A DNA stretch of 64,000 nucleotides from Bacillus sp. REN16 (GCF_020731355.1 NZ_JAJFZK010000001.1:1-64000), one strand, 5' to 3'; shown: positions 1 through 10,113, numbered from the stretch's first letter. Notes: generated from the letters alone by a model not told the origin. Program-made: numbers and translations.

Positions 1-81
1 GAAAAAGTGTTAAATTTAATATGGATAGGTGTTTTATATATGTCTCATTTGGCTAGGTCAGTTCAGGTCATTTTTTTGTAA

Positions 82-177
82 TTATTTTTTATTAACACTT
101 GGCTTATCTTCGTATGCAGATGTAAAGATCGCTGCTAAAAAGGTCACGATTACACCTAAAATAAGGATTAATTTCAT
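82..177 (-). CDS. Small single-pass membrane peptide (31 aa), unknown function
   Basis: The reverse strand encodes a 31-residue peptide starting MKLILILGVIVTFLAAI and ending in a short polar tail (YEDKPSVNKK). A GGGAGG ribosome binding site at 186-191 lies 8 bases from the ATG at 177; a second ATG at 183 is only 2 bases away and less likely. The first 20 residues form one hydrophobic helix, so it is probably an inner-membrane peptide or a very short exported one. I do not recognise the family. It lies near the sporulation gene prkA but on the opposite strand, so a link is only a guess. Confidence 0.55.
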   Translation of the reverse strand: MKLILILGVIVTFLAAIFTSAYEDKPSVNKK

Positions 178-489
178 GTTCATTTCCTCCCTTATGTATG
201 AAGTTCAATAAGTTTGAACCCTCAAGAATACCTAAAAAACTCATCTATGTGTATTATAACCCAATTTCAATTTGGTGTGAATGTTATCTATGGACAAATT
301 GTAAACATTTTCGCACCTTTCAAAACTGGCACATACACTAGTAGTGAACTCCTTTAACATTATCCAGCAGCCTTTCCTCTATTTATACCCTTACTTTTAT
401 AAAAATATTTTTCAATTTGTCCAAACAGGAAAACAAAGGTTGTTATTTCATAATTCAGAATTGGACATGTTGAATTTTGTAAGATTAAA

Positions 490-518
490 GCATGTTAAAG
501 GACATCCTCGCATACATT
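490..518 (+). promoter_or_regulatory. Sigma-E-type promoter of prkA
   Basis: GCATGTT (490-496), 14 bases, then CATACATT (511-518). The -10 matches the Bacillus sigma-E consensus CATACAMT fully and the -35 matches KMATATT at 6 of 7 positions. prkA belongs to the mother-cell sigma-E regulon in B. subtilis, so motif and gene agree. The rest of 212-566 shows no gene or other clear element. Confidence 0.65.
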
Positions 519-566
519 TAAATAAACCGTGCAAAAGACATCAAAGATGGAGGAGGCCCCTAATTA

Positions 567-2462
567 ATGGATATCTTAAAAAAGATAGAACAGTTTCGTG
601 AAGAGGAACAACGCTTGAAGTGGGAAGGAACCTTCGCTGAATATTTGGAACTTCTAAAAGAAAAGCCTTGGGTTGCTCAGTCTGCTCATTCCAGAGTTTA
701 TAATATGGTTAAGGACGCAGGAATTGAAGAGGAAGATGGAAAGCGCAAGTACAAATTCTTTGACCACCAATTATTTGGTCTTGAGGAAGCACTTGAGCGG
801 TTAGTCGAAGAATATTTTCATCCAGCAGCCAAACGACTAGATGTTCGTAAACGAATTTTATTATTAATGGGTCCTGTGAGCGGCGGTAAATCAACACTTG
901 TTTCCATGTTAAAAAGGGGATTAGAAACGTATTCCCATACGGAGCGAGGTGCGGTTTATGCCATTAAAGGTTGTCCGATGCATGAAGACCCCTTACACCT
1001 TATTCCACATCATTTAAGAGAAGACTTTTTTGATGAGTACGGGGTTCGAATTGAAGGTAATTTGTCACCATTAAATATGATGAGATTGCAGGAAGAATAT
1101 GGCGGCAGAATTGAGGATGTAAGGGTTGAACGAATATTCTTTTCCGAGGATAAGCGTGTCGGAATTGGAACATTTAGTCCATCAGATCCGAAATCCCAGG
1201 ATATTGCCGATCTAACTGGAAGCATCGACTTTTCAACGATTGCAGAATTTGGATCAGAATCAGATCCGCGTGCCTATCGTTTTGACGGGGAATTAAACAA
1301 AGCGAACCGTGGAATGATGGAGTTCCAAGAAATGTTAAAATGCGATGAAAAGTTCCTTTGGCATCTATTATCCTTAACGCAAGAGGGGAATTTTAAAGCA
1401 GGACGTTTTGCCCTGATTTCAGCGGATGAACTCATTGTCGCCCATACGAACGAAACAGAGTATCGTTCCTTTATTGCTAATAAGAAAAATGAGGCATTGC
1501 ATTCGCGTATTATCGTAATGCCTGTACCTTATAATCTCAGAGTTTCTGAGGAAGAACGTATTTATGCAAAGATGATTAATGAAAGTGATGTCCGAGATGT
1601 TCATATTGCGCCACACACCTTTAGAGTCGCAGCAATGTTTACGATCTTAACACGATTAAAAGCGCCAAAAAAAGGCGATGTCGATATTATTAAAAAGATG
1701 AGACTGTATGATGGAGAAAGTGTGGTAGGCTTTAATGCAGTTGATGTAGAAGAGCTTAAGAGGGAATACCAGGATGAGGGTATGAGCGGTATTGACCCGC
1801 GTTATGTAATCAATCGTATTTCCTCAACCATCATCCGGAAGGAAAATCCATCTATTAATGCATTAGATGTATTGCGTTCATTAAAGGATGGCCTTGAGCA
1901 TCATTCGTCGATTTCAAATGAAGACCGTGAACGCTATTTGAACTTCATTTCAATCGCGAGACGTGAGTATGATGATATCGCGAAAAAAGAGGTGCAAAAG
2001 GCATTTGTGTATTCATATGAAGAGTCCGCGAAAACATTAATGGATAACTATCTGGATAATGTTGAAGCATACTGCAATAAAAACAAGCTCCGTGATCCAT
2101 TAACGGGCGAAGAAATGAATCCAGATGAAAAGCTGATGCGTTCAATCGAAGAGCAAATTGGAATTTCTGAAAATGCAAAGAAGGCATTTAGAGAAGAAAT
2201 CCTAATTCGTATCTCGGCATATGCACGAAAAGGCAGAAGATTTGATTACAATTCACATGAACGTCTGCGTGAGGCAATCCAAAAGAAATTATTTGCCGAC
2301 CTGAAGGACGTCGTAAAAATTACTACTTCAACAAAAACACCAGATGAGCAACAGCTGAAAAAAGTGAATGAAGTTGTAGCAAGACTAATTGATGAACACG
2401 GCTATAATTCAACATCAGCGAATGAACTGCTTCGTTATGTCGGAAGCTTGCTAAATCGATAA
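567..2462 (+). CDS. prkA: PrkA, AAA-type serine protein kinase / protease-like sporulation protein
   Basis: A 631-residue protein, the same length as B. subtilis PrkA. The N-terminal AAA+ domain carries a Walker A loop, GPVSGGKST, at about residues 102-110; the C-terminal part is the PrkA-specific domain. The family was described as a serine protein kinase and later as an ATP-dependent protease-like protein that helps mother-cell sigma-K activity during sporulation. The ATG is preceded by GGAGGAGG with 10-base spacing. A sigma-E-like promoter lies upstream and a strong terminator follows the stop. yhbH comes next, as is usual for this pair. Confidence 0.95.
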   Translation: MDILKKIEQFREEEQRLKWEGTFAEYLELLKEKPWVAQSAHSRVYNMVKDAGIEEEDGKRKYKFFDHQLFGLEEALERLVEEYFHPAAKRLDVRKRILLLMGPVSGGKSTLVSMLKRGLETYSHTERGAVYAIKGCPMHEDPLHLIPHHLREDFFDEYGVRIEGNLSPLNMMRLQEEYGGRIEDVRVERIFFSEDKRVGIGTFSPSDPKSQDIADLTGSIDFSTIAEFGSESDPRAYRFDGELNKANRGMMEFQEMLKCDEKFLWHLLSLTQEGNFKAGRFALISADELIVAHTNETEYRSFIANKKNEALHSRIIVMPVPYNLRVSEEERIYAKMINESDVRDVHIAPHTFRVAAMFTILTRLKAPKKGDVDIIKKMRLYDGESVVGFNAVDVEELKREYQDEGMSGIDPRYVINRISSTIIRKENPSINALDVLRSLKDGLEHHSSISNEDRERYLNFISIARREYDDIAKKEVQKAFVYSYEESAKTLMDNYLDNVEAYCNKNKLRDPLTGEEMNPDEKLMRSIEEQIGISENAKKAFREEILIRISAYARKGRRFDYNSHERLREAIQKKLFADLKDVVKITTSTKTPDEQQLKKVNEVVARLIDEHGYNSTSANELLRYVGSLLNR

Positions 2463-2467
2463 TTTTA

Positions 2468-2510
2468 ATAAGGGGTTAGACCAGTTGATTGGTCTAATCC
2501 CTTATTTTTC
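2468..2510 (+). terminator. Intrinsic terminator of prkA
   Basis: A long stem (AAGGGGTTAGACCA with TGGTCTAATCCCTT) followed by ATTTTT, 6 bases after the prkA stop. It separates prkA from yhbH. Confidence 0.85.
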
Positions 2511-2834
2511 AAATGAGGCTTTAGATAAGAACAAACAAAAAACTTGTGTGGCCAATTTATGTGCCAAGGGGAAACTTGTCTATTATTAAGACATACCGCC
2601 TAAATTGCGAAATCTTTTGTCAATAATACGATATTTTTGCATAGTATAGAGTAATCTACTATTGCTTCATTTTTTTCAAAGTAGTAAGAAGTGGATCTCT
2701 TTTTAATTCAGACAGGTGCAATTTTTACAGTATTTCGTTTACTGAAAGTTTACTAAAAGCAGTCAAGATAATGTATGAAGGCCAAGGCAAAAATGTGAAT
2801 GGTTATAAAAAAATAGTTTAGGAGGGGAAGAATT
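2511..2834. other. Intergenic region before yhbH
   Basis: About 320 AT-rich bases between the prkA terminator and yhbH. A promoter for yhbH must lie here because of the terminator, but I could not find a convincing sigma-A or sigma-E pair. A GGAGGGG ribosome binding site sits at 2821-2827. No small ORF with a good start was seen. Confidence 0.4.
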
Positions 2835-4016
2835 ATGTCGAAAGGTAATTCGAAGAACTTTGTCATTTCCCAAGAAGATTGGTCCCTCCATCGCAAAGGC
2901 CATGATGATCAAACAAGACACCAGGAAAAGGTACAGGATGCCATAAAAAATAATTTACCTGATTTGATAACGGAAGAAAGTATCATTATGTCAAACGGGA
3001 GAGATGTCGTTAAAATTCCAATTCGATCATTAGACGAATATAAAATCCGCTATAACTATGACAAAAATAAACACGTTGGCCAAGGGGATGGAGAAAGCCA
3101 GGTAGGTGACGTTATAGCAAGAGATGGATCAGGTCAAAATCAAGGCAAAGCGGGTCCTGGAAAAGGGCAGGGTGCAGGCGATCAAGCTGGTGAAGACTAT
3201 TATGAAGCTGAAGTTTCCATGATGGAGCTTGAAGAAGCCTTGTTTAAGGAGTTAGAGCTGCCGAACCTGAAACGAAAAGAACAGGATCAAAACATTGTTG
3301 AAAATATTGAATTTAATGATATCCGTCGTACGGGATTGATGGGGAATATTGATAAGAAACGTACGATGATGTCGGCATACAAACGAAATGCGATGGCTGG
3401 GAAACCGAGTTTCCATCCGATTTATCGTGAGGATTTGAAATTTAAAACGTGGAATGAGATTGTAAAACCAGATTCAAAGGCTGTGGTGCTTGCGATGATG
3501 GATACGAGTGGATCAATGGGGATCTGGGAGAAGTATATGGCAAGAAGCTTCTTCTTCTGGATGACTCGATTCCTGCGCACGAAATATGAAACAGTCGAAA
3601 TTGAATTTATTGCCCACCACACGGAGGCCAAGGTTGTATCTGAAGAAGATTTCTTCTCAAAGGGTGAAAGTGGAGGAACGATATGCTCATCCGTTTATCG
3701 AAAGGCATTAGAAATCATTGATGATAAATATCCAACCACACGCTACAATATTTATCCATTCCATTTCTCAGATGGAGATAATTTAACCTCAGATAATGCA
3801 AGATGTGTAAAATTAGTCAGCGAGTTAATGAAGGTTTCGAATATGTTCGGTTACGGAGAAGTAAATCAATACAATCGTCATTCTACCCTTATGTCAGCCT
3901 ATAAGAACATTGAGGATGAGCGATTTAAGTATTATATTTTAAAACAAAAAGCAGATGTCTTCCATGCCATGAAGAGTTTCTTTCATAAAGATGAAGAAAA
4001 TAAGGCGTATGCCTAA
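2835..4016 (+). CDS. yhbH: YhbH-family sporulation protein (DUF444, VWA-like)
   Basis: A 393-residue protein of the UPF0229/DUF444 family, close to the length of B. subtilis YhbH. The middle holds a von Willebrand A-like core with a MIDAS-type motif (MMDTSGSMG). A Gly/Gln-rich low-complexity stretch at about residues 95-118 links it to the N-terminal part. Members of this family sit next to prkA across bacteria, often with spoVR, and are tied to sporulation in Bacillus (sigma-E regulon) and to stress in enterobacteria. The molecular role is unknown. The start has a GGAGGGG site 7 bases upstream. Confidence 0.93.
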   Translation: MSKGNSKNFVISQEDWSLHRKGHDDQTRHQEKVQDAIKNNLPDLITEESIIMSNGRDVVKIPIRSLDEYKIRYNYDKNKHVGQGDGESQVGDVIARDGSGQNQGKAGPGKGQGAGDQAGEDYYEAEVSMMELEEALFKELELPNLKRKEQDQNIVENIEFNDIRRTGLMGNIDKKRTMMSAYKRNAMAGKPSFHPIYREDLKFKTWNEIVKPDSKAVVLAMMDTSGSMGIWEKYMARSFFFWMTRFLRTKYETVEIEFIAHHTEAKVVSEEDFFSKGESGGTICSSVYRKALEIIDDKYPTTRYNIYPFHFSDGDNLTSDNARCVKLVSELMKVSNMFGYGEVNQYNRHSTLMSAYKNIEDERFKYYILKQKADVFHAMKSFFHKDEENKAYA

Positions 4017-4018
4017 AA

Positions 4019-4042
4019 TTAGCCAGCTGAGAAGCTGGCTAT
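4019..4042 (+). terminator. Hairpin after yhbH (weak terminator)
   Basis: An AGCCAGCT / AGCTGGCT perfect 8-bp stem with a 4-base loop, 3 bases after the yhbH stop. The U tract is poor (ATTAAAATT), so termination may be partial. Confidence 0.5.
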
Positions 4043-4136
4043 TAAAATTGTTGAAAAGATGTCAGTGCAGATTTTGACGTGTATAATGTAAAATAAATTC
4101 AAACTGTAAATAGTCTCGGTAGGTGGAGTGATGTAA

Positions 4137-5666
4137 TTGACGGCTAACGAATTATGCAGAATTCTAATTGTTGACGATGAAATATTAATAAGGCAAGGAA
4201 TAAAATACTATTTGAATTGGGAAGAGGAAGGTTTTCAAATCGTTGGAGAAGCTTCAAATGGGAAAGAGGCACTTGAATTAATTGATCAGACAAATCCCCA
4301 TATTGTCATCACGGATATCGTCATGCCAATCATGGATGGTGAAGAGTTAACAAAAGAGATAAAAGCCAATTATCAGGACATCGAAGTCATTATCTTAAGC
4401 AGTTTTGGCGAGTATGATTATGTTCGGTCTACTTTCCAAAGCGGTGTTGTGGATTATATATTAAAGCCTAAGCTAGATGCACAGGGATTGTTAACTGTAT
4501 TAAAAAGAGCTCGAGAGAAAATCCCATTAACGAAAAGTACAAAGAATACGATTGAAGATTCTATTTTGATCGGACAAGCTATTGAAAAACAAATCAAAGG
4601 GTATGAAACAGATGTTAATTCAACGAAGCGCTTGAATGCATTCCCTTATAGTAGTTTTTGTTTAATAGCGGTCGACACAAATGGAGTTACCGATAACCAA
4701 ACATCTATGAGAAAAATAGTTGATGATTTAAAAACGGGTTCAATCACAAGCTATCGTTATCAACTAGAACCAAACCTTGAGTTAGTCCTGCTGAATTATA
4801 ATAAAGGACATGTACCAGAGGTGGTGAACAGGATATCTCAAATTGAGAAAACAATCCCACAAGTGGCTATTATTTTAAGTGATGTATTTTCTGCTTTTAG
4901 TAAGGTAGGAAAAGTATTTAGAGAAGACATCCTGCCTATGCTTCAATATCGGTTTTATTTCCCTGAGAAAACCTTTTTGCAGAAATCAGATCTGCCTATG
5001 AAAGCACCAACCTGTGATGCGTTTAACTTAGATCGCTTCACAGATGATTTTACACATGAGCGTTTTGATTTGGCACTTACATATGTAAGAGAATATACAA
5101 AGACGTATTCAACATGCTATACAACTGATGTGGCGAGGTTTAAATCATTTTTTGGAAATATTATATTTAATATATCCATTCTTTTGGGGAATATGGAATA
5201 CGATGTGAAGGAACTTGAAAGTATGAAGTATGAGTCTTTACAGATTATTGAGGAAGCGAAGACTGCGGATAAGGTTGTAGAGCAATTTAATATGTTTATT
5301 GAGGAGTTCTATAAATGTATCAAAACAACACGAAATTATTCTAGTAATTCAAACATGAAGATGATTCTTGAATATATACAAGATCACTATGCGGAGCCGC
5401 TTACTCTAACAGAAGTAGCCACTTATTTTCATTTTAATCCTTCTTATTTATCCAATTACTTTTCAGTTCATAATAAAGAAGGTTTTATTGAATATTTAAA
5501 TAAAATTCGCATCGAGGAAGCTGCAAAATTACTTATTAAGAGTGATATTCCAATTTCAGAAATCGGTCCGATGGTCGGTTATTCAGATCACAGTTATTTT
5601 TCAAAAATATTTAAGAAGATAAAAGGGATGTCACCTAGCCAGTATCGCAGGAAATCGATGAGATAA
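4137..5666 (+). CDS. AraC-type response regulator (YesN-like)
   Basis: A 509-residue response regulator. The N-terminal receiver domain (about 1-125) has the acidic pair DD at 13-14, phospho-acceptor Asp60 (IVITDIVMP) and Lys in YILKPK. A middle region of unknown fold follows, then two AraC-type helix-turn-helix units at about 405-509 (LTEVATYFHFNPSYLSNYF and GYSDHSYFSKIFKK). This is the YesN layout. The TTG start is chosen because GGTGGAG lies 8 bases upstream. The histidine kinase starts 10 bases after the stop. The pair probably senses a galactoside and turns on the transporter and galactosidases downstream. Confidence 0.9.
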   Translation: MTANELCRILIVDDEILIRQGIKYYLNWEEEGFQIVGEASNGKEALELIDQTNPHIVITDIVMPIMDGEELTKEIKANYQDIEVIILSSFGEYDYVRSTFQSGVVDYILKPKLDAQGLLTVLKRAREKIPLTKSTKNTIEDSILIGQAIEKQIKGYETDVNSTKRLNAFPYSSFCLIAVDTNGVTDNQTSMRKIVDDLKTGSITSYRYQLEPNLELVLLNYNKGHVPEVVNRISQIEKTIPQVAIILSDVFSAFSKVGKVFREDILPMLQYRFYFPEKTFLQKSDLPMKAPTCDAFNLDRFTDDFTHERFDLALTYVREYTKTYSTCYTTDVARFKSFFGNIIFNISILLGNMEYDVKELESMKYESLQIIEEAKTADKVVEQFNMFIEEFYKCIKTTRNYSSNSNMKMILEYIQDHYAEPLTLTEVATYFHFNPSYLSNYFSVHNKEGFIEYLNKIRIEEAAKLLIKSDIPISEIGPMVGYSDHSYFSKIFKKIKGMSPSQYRRKSMR

Positions 5667-5676
5667 GGATAATAGA

Positions 5677-7446
5677 ATGAAGAATCGTAGATTTCATCTT
5701 AAGCATAATAGCTTATTTTTAATCATGTTTTTTTTAACAGTCATAAGTATCATTTCAGTCGCCATTATTATAACTTGGACGACTCTGCGTATGGCAGAAG
5801 ATTTTTTTATCGATAAATTTAGTATCACCAATGCAAAAGTATTGGACCAAGTAACAGACAGCTTCGAATCATTTCATTATGCAATCGTCACAGCCTCTAA
5901 TAATTTATCGCAGAGTGGGACGTTGAAAACAATTCTGACAGAGGAGCAAACAAATGCAGAGAAGATGAATTCTTATTTTAACCTTCGCCAGTTAATGAAG
6001 AGAGTGGAGCCTAATCTTGAGGCATATGACGTTAGTATAACGGTACTAGGGGAAAATGGGATTAGCTATTCAACAAATCGAAATTATTGGCCGATTTCTG
6101 ATAATGAGCTATCGGAAAGTCATCTTACAGCTAGTACAAAGCGACATTTTAAAAAGCTAATCTATAATTACGACCAACGTGAGAATCTTAATTCAAAGCA
6201 AATGAGCCCATTCGTAATCGCAACACGGGCCTTATTAGAACGTGGTTCAGGCAATATATATGGGGTCATGTATTTTGCGATTCGAGAAAAGGAGTTTCGA
6301 AGTTTTTATACAAACTATACAAGCCCTGGAAATGACATCTTTGTTATCGATGGATATGGCCGAATTGTTTCGAGCAATCGTGACGAACTAATTGGTCAAG
6401 GAGACCCTGTCCTTCAAGATTATGCATCTGAGCTTAATAAAAACCCTGACAAGTACGTCATAAAGGAGTTTGATGGCAAAGCACATATTTTCTTTGGCCA
6501 ATACTTAGAGTCATTTGATTTATATATTTTAAATGTGATTGATAAGGATACGGCGGTTAGTGGATTAATTGATAAAAAAGAAATGGCTGTTACATTGAGT
6601 GTCATCATTGTCGTCGCAATTCTATTTGTATTTCTCATGTCAAGGCGAATAACAAACGCTTTGTACCGACTCGTACGTGAAATTTCAAATGCTTCAAAAA
6701 CGAACTTCCATCAATATGTATCGGTAAATGGAACGTATGAAACGAGGGAGTTGGGACAAGCATTTAACTCCATGCTGGATGAGCTTCATGATTATGTAGA
6801 CCAGCATGTTGAATCGCAAAAGAAGATACGCCACGCGGAGCTTGCTGCACTTCAGCAACAAATTAATCCGCACTTCCTTTATAATACATTAACGTCGATT
6901 AAGTTTATGGTCAAACATGGTAGTAAAGCAGAAGCTGAGGAAACTCTAAATGCATTTATCTCTATTTTACAAAATACGATTGGGAATGGTAGTGAAACTG
7001 TACAAGTAAAGCAGGAAGTTAATACCTTAAAGGACTATGTATTCATTAACCAAATGCGTTATGGCAGCCGCATCACGGTAAGTTATTTTGTGGGAGCTAA
7101 TTGTGAAGACTATATGATTCCTAAATTAATTCTTCAACCTTTCTTAGAAAACGCCTTTTTTCATGGATTCAATAGGAAGCCTGATGGTTCAATAAAGGTC
7201 TTAATTTGGAAACAGGGCGTAGATCTAATATGTGAAATTGTAGATAACGGGGATGGAATGGATTTGGCGGAGGAGAATGAACTTCCTGTCTCTAATCGAA
7301 AGCAAGACCGTTTCACTGGAATTGGTATTCGTAATGTCCATGAGCGTATCCAACTCCTTTATGGCGAAACCTATGGAGTTTCTATTACGAGTGAAATAGG
7401 CAACGGTACAAAAGTAAGAATCACATTACCTGTTGAAAAAGAATAA
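5677..7446 (+). CDS. Sensor histidine kinase (YesM-like)
   Basis: A 589-residue membrane kinase. A first transmembrane helix (about 12-35) and a second (about 305-325) flank a roughly 270-residue extracellular sensor region. A HAMP domain follows, then a His_kinase domain with phospho-His in QQINPHFLYNTL and a GHKL ATPase domain (EIVDNGDGMD; FTGIGIRNVHERI). This class pairs with AraC-type regulators next to sugar ABC transporters in Bacillus. It is 10 bases downstream of the regulator gene and clearly cotranscribed; a terminator follows. Confidence 0.9.
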   Translation: MKNRRFHLKHNSLFLIMFFLTVISIISVAIIITWTTLRMAEDFFIDKFSITNAKVLDQVTDSFESFHYAIVTASNNLSQSGTLKTILTEEQTNAEKMNSYFNLRQLMKRVEPNLEAYDVSITVLGENGISYSTNRNYWPISDNELSESHLTASTKRHFKKLIYNYDQRENLNSKQMSPFVIATRALLERGSGNIYGVMYFAIREKEFRSFYTNYTSPGNDIFVIDGYGRIVSSNRDELIGQGDPVLQDYASELNKNPDKYVIKEFDGKAHIFFGQYLESFDLYILNVIDKDTAVSGLIDKKEMAVTLSVIIVVAILFVFLMSRRITNALYRLVREISNASKTNFHQYVSVNGTYETRELGQAFNSMLDELHDYVDQHVESQKKIRHAELAALQQQINPHFLYNTLTSIKFMVKHGSKAEAEETLNAFISILQNTIGNGSETVQVKQEVNTLKDYVFINQMRYGSRITVSYFVGANCEDYMIPKLILQPFLENAFFHGFNRKPDGSIKVLIWKQGVDLICEIVDNGDGMDLAEENELPVSNRKQDRFTGIGIRNVHERIQLLYGETYGVSITSEIGNGTKVRITLPVEKE

Positions 7447-7454
7447 CACAAATC

Positions 7455-7486
7455 TGGGCTCCTTTTTGAAAGGGGTCTTTTTTATA
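7455..7486 (+). terminator. Terminator after the two-component operon
   Basis: The stem CTCCTTT / AAAGGGG, loop TTG, followed by TCTTTTTT, 8 bases after the kinase stop. Confidence 0.65.
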
Positions 7487-7645
7487 GAACAAAATCGACT
7501 AATACTTATAAAAATAATCACAATATATAAAAATCCTGCAAATTAATTTTTGAAAACGGATACAACTAGTAAAAATATCACAAATTTAGTGAAATATCGT
7601 CCTAACGAATCTGCGACTTTGGGTGCTAAGATAAATATGTAGAAA

Positions 7646-7659
7646 GGATAACGCTTTCA
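7646..7659 (+). promoter_or_regulatory. Catabolite-responsive element (cre) before the galactoside ABC operon
   Basis: Read on the reverse strand, TGAAAGCGTTATCC fits the Bacillus cre consensus TGWAARCGYTWNCW at nearly all positions. It lies about 30 bases upstream of the binding-protein start, where CcpA with HPr-Ser-P would block transcription when glucose is present. Confidence 0.7.
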
Positions 7660-7688
7660 AAAAAAGAATAATCCGAGGGGGAATATTT

Positions 7689-8975
7689 GTGAAGAAGATT
7701 TTAGCGTTATTAGTAGTTAGTATTTTAATGTTATCTGCATGTTCATCTGGGGATTCAGATAAAACAGCGGACAAGTCAAAAGATACAAATGAAATAACAG
7801 TTTGGGCATGGGACCCTAACTTTAACATCAAGGCAATGGAAATCGCGAAAGAAGCATACGCAAGTGAAAATTCTGATGTGAAAGTGAATATCGTAGAGAA
7901 TGCTCAAGACGATATTATCCAAAAGCTTAATACTGCTTTAAGCTCTGGAACAACTAAGGGTTTACCAAACATCGTATTAATAGAAGATTATCGTGCACAA
8001 AGCTTCCTGCAAGCATATCCAGATGCATTTCACAAAATCACTGGTTCAATTAATGTAGATGATTTTGCACCATACAAAATTGCTCCAACAAGCTATGAAG
8101 GAGAAAACTACGGTGTACCATTTGACACTGGTGTAGCAGGCTTTTATGTAAGAACAGACTACCTAGAAGAAGCAGGTTACTCAGTAGAAGATATCACTAA
8201 TGTTGATTGGGACAAATTTATTGAAGTTGGTAAAAAAATTAAAGAAACAACTGGTAAGGATTTGTTAACGCTTGATCCAAATGACCTTGGACAAATTCGT
8301 ATGATGATCCAATCTAGTGGATCTTGGTACTTAAAAGAAGATGGTGTTACACCAAATCTAGCAGGAAATGAAGCACTTACTAAGGCATTTGAAGTTTATA
8401 AATCAATTCTAGATGCTAATATTGCAAAACCTGTTTCTGACTGGAGCCAGTTCTTAGCTGCATTCAATAGTGGAGATGTTGCATCAGTTCCAACAGGTAA
8501 CTGGATAACACCATCAGTCAAAGCCGAAGCTTCACAATCTGGAAATTGGGCAGTCGTACCATTCCCAACTCTTCCTGGTATTGAAGGTTCTGTAAATGCT
8601 TCAAACCTAGGCGGAAGCTCATGGTATGTACTTGATGTAGCAGGTAAAGAAAATGCAGTAGATTTCTTAACAAAAACATTTGGTTCTAACGCTGATATGT
8701 ATCAAACATTAGTTACTGAAATCGGTGCGATCGGTTCTTATATGCCAGCTGCTGAAGGTGAAGCTTATCAAGCTGCAGACGAGTTCTTTGGAGGACAAAA
8801 AATCATTTCTGATTTCTCAACATGGACAGAAGAAATTCCTCAAGTGAATTATGGCTTGCATACGTATGCGCTCGAAGACATCTTAGTTGTTGAAATGCAA
8901 AACTACCTAAAAGGTAAATCAATTGACGATGTGTTAAAAGATGCTCAAAAACAAGCAGAAGCACAAGTGAAATAA
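7689..8975 (+). CDS. Sugar ABC transporter substrate-binding lipoprotein
   Basis: A 428-residue family 1 extracellular solute-binding protein. It has a lipoprotein signal with lipobox LSAC (Cys18) followed by a Ser/Asp/Lys-rich linker. The body matches the MalE/UgpB-like fold (ITVWAWDPNF near the N-terminus). The GTG start is preceded by GAGGGGG. It is the first gene of an operon with two permeases and two galactosidases, so its ligand is probably a galactose-containing oligosaccharide. This is inferred from context only. Its mRNA ends in a hairpin before the permeases. Confidence 0.9.
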   Translation: MKKILALLVVSILMLSACSSGDSDKTADKSKDTNEITVWAWDPNFNIKAMEIAKEAYASENSDVKVNIVENAQDDIIQKLNTALSSGTTKGLPNIVLIEDYRAQSFLQAYPDAFHKITGSINVDDFAPYKIAPTSYEGENYGVPFDTGVAGFYVRTDYLEEAGYSVEDITNVDWDKFIEVGKKIKETTGKDLLTLDPNDLGQIRMMIQSSGSWYLKEDGVTPNLAGNEALTKAFEVYKSILDANIAKPVSDWSQFLAAFNSGDVASVPTGNWITPSVKAEASQSGNWAVVPFPTLPGIEGSVNASNLGGSSWYVLDVAGKENAVDFLTKTFGSNADMYQTLVTEIGAIGSYMPAAEGEAYQAADEFFGGQKIISDFSTWTEEIPQVNYGLHTYALEDILVVEMQNYLKGKSIDDVLKDAQKQAEAQVK

Positions 8976-9024
8976 GGTAACACCAAAAAGTCTTAAAGAA
9001 TCTGACTCATGATATTGAGGCAAT

Positions 9025-9085
9025 GCCTCGGAAAACTCGCAACTCCTAATGTTTATGAGTGAGCTATGGCGAGATCTTCCGAGGC
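9025..9085 (+). promoter_or_regulatory. mRNA stem-loop between binding protein and permease genes
   Basis: The arms GCCTCGGAA (9025-9033) and TTCCGAGGC (9077-9085) pair perfectly, extended by CTCGC / GCGAG inside. There is no U tract. Hairpins at this place in ABC operons commonly protect the upstream mRNA and so raise binding protein over permease; this role is inferred. Confidence 0.6.
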
Positions 9086-9186
9086 TATTACTTTAACTTA
9101 CAGCGAAAAAAGACATCAATTTCCTCCAGCATTGGCGGCAAATCATGTTTTTAAATTATTTTAAGAGGCAGGGAGTTGAACATAGA

Positions 9187-10113
9187 ATGAACACAGCGAA
9201 ATCCAACGCCATTATTACCCCGAAACCTAAAAAATCTACAAGAGGTCTTCGTACGAAAAATGCCCTTATTGGCTGGTCATTTATTGCCATTGCAACGATC
9301 ATGATCTGCTGGTTTTATTTTTACCCAATGATTCAAGCATTGATCATGTCATTCCAATCAGGGACAGGAACGAATTTAACATTTGTGGGATTGGACAACT
9401 ACAAGCGTTTATTCCTGGACCCGACCTTTATTGCAGCATTAAAAAATACTGTCATTTATCTGCTAGTTCAAGTACCAGTCATGATTTTATTAGCCCTTGT
9501 ATTCTCAGTTTTGCTAAATGACAAGACATTAAAGTTTAAGGGCTTATTCCGGACAGCAATCTTTTTACCAGCTGTTACATCGTTGGTTGCCTATTCTGTT
9601 ATCTTTAAATATCTATTTGGAGTAGACGGAATTCTTAATGTAATGTTAATGAAAGTATCACTTATTTCTGAACCCATTCAATGGCTTACAGACCCATTCT
9701 GGGCGAAGGTAGCGATTATTATTGCCATTACTTGGAGATGGACAGGATACAATATGATATTTTATCTATCCTCTCTTCAAAACATTGACCCGTCAATTTA
9801 TGAAGCAGCAAAAATAGATGGAGCATCACCTATTCAACAATTTTTCAAAATTACGATACCAATGTTAAAGCCAATCATTTTATTTACATCGATCACGTCA
9901 ACCATCGGAACACTGCAATTATTCGATGAGGTTATGAATATCACTGGTGGGGGACCAGGTAACTCCACAATCACAATATCACAGTATATCTATAATATTT
10001 CATTCAAATATACACCAGACTTTGGATATGCAGCGACCGTGTCTTATGCAATCGTAATCATGATTATTTTCTTCTCAATCATTCAGTTTAAAGTGGCAGG
10101 TGATAAAAAATGA
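9187..10113 (+). CDS. Sugar ABC transporter permease (MalF/LacF-type)
   Basis: An inner-membrane permease with six predicted helices. The BPD_transp_1 signature loop is present (EAAKIDGASPIQQFFKITIP), the EAA motif that contacts the ATPase. The ATG at 9187 is chosen because AGGGAG precedes it by 12 bases; an in-frame ATG at 9145 would add 14 residues and cannot be excluded. Partner of the permease that overlaps its end by 4 bases. No ATPase gene is in the operon, so a shared MsmX-type ATPase is expected from elsewhere. Confidence 0.9.
   Translation: MNTAKSNAIITPKPKKSTRGLRTKNALIGWSFIAIATIMICWFYFYPMIQALIMSFQSGTGTNLTFVGLDNYKRLFLDPTFIAALKNTVIYLLVQVPVMILLALVFSVLLNDKTLKFKGLFRTAIFLPAVTSLVAYSVIFKYLFGVDGILNVMLMKVSLISEPIQWLTDPFWAKVAIIIAITWRWTGYNMIFYLSSLQNIDPSIYEAAKIDGASPIQQFFKITIPMLKPIILFTSITSTIGTLQLFDEVMNITGGGPGNSTITISQYIYNISFKYTPDFGYAATVSYAIVIMIIFFSIIQFKVAGDKK

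Noticed and set aside
344-601. 85-codon frame overlapping the prkA start
   Set aside because: Runs through the sigma-E-like promoter and the prkA ribosome site, and has no start signal.
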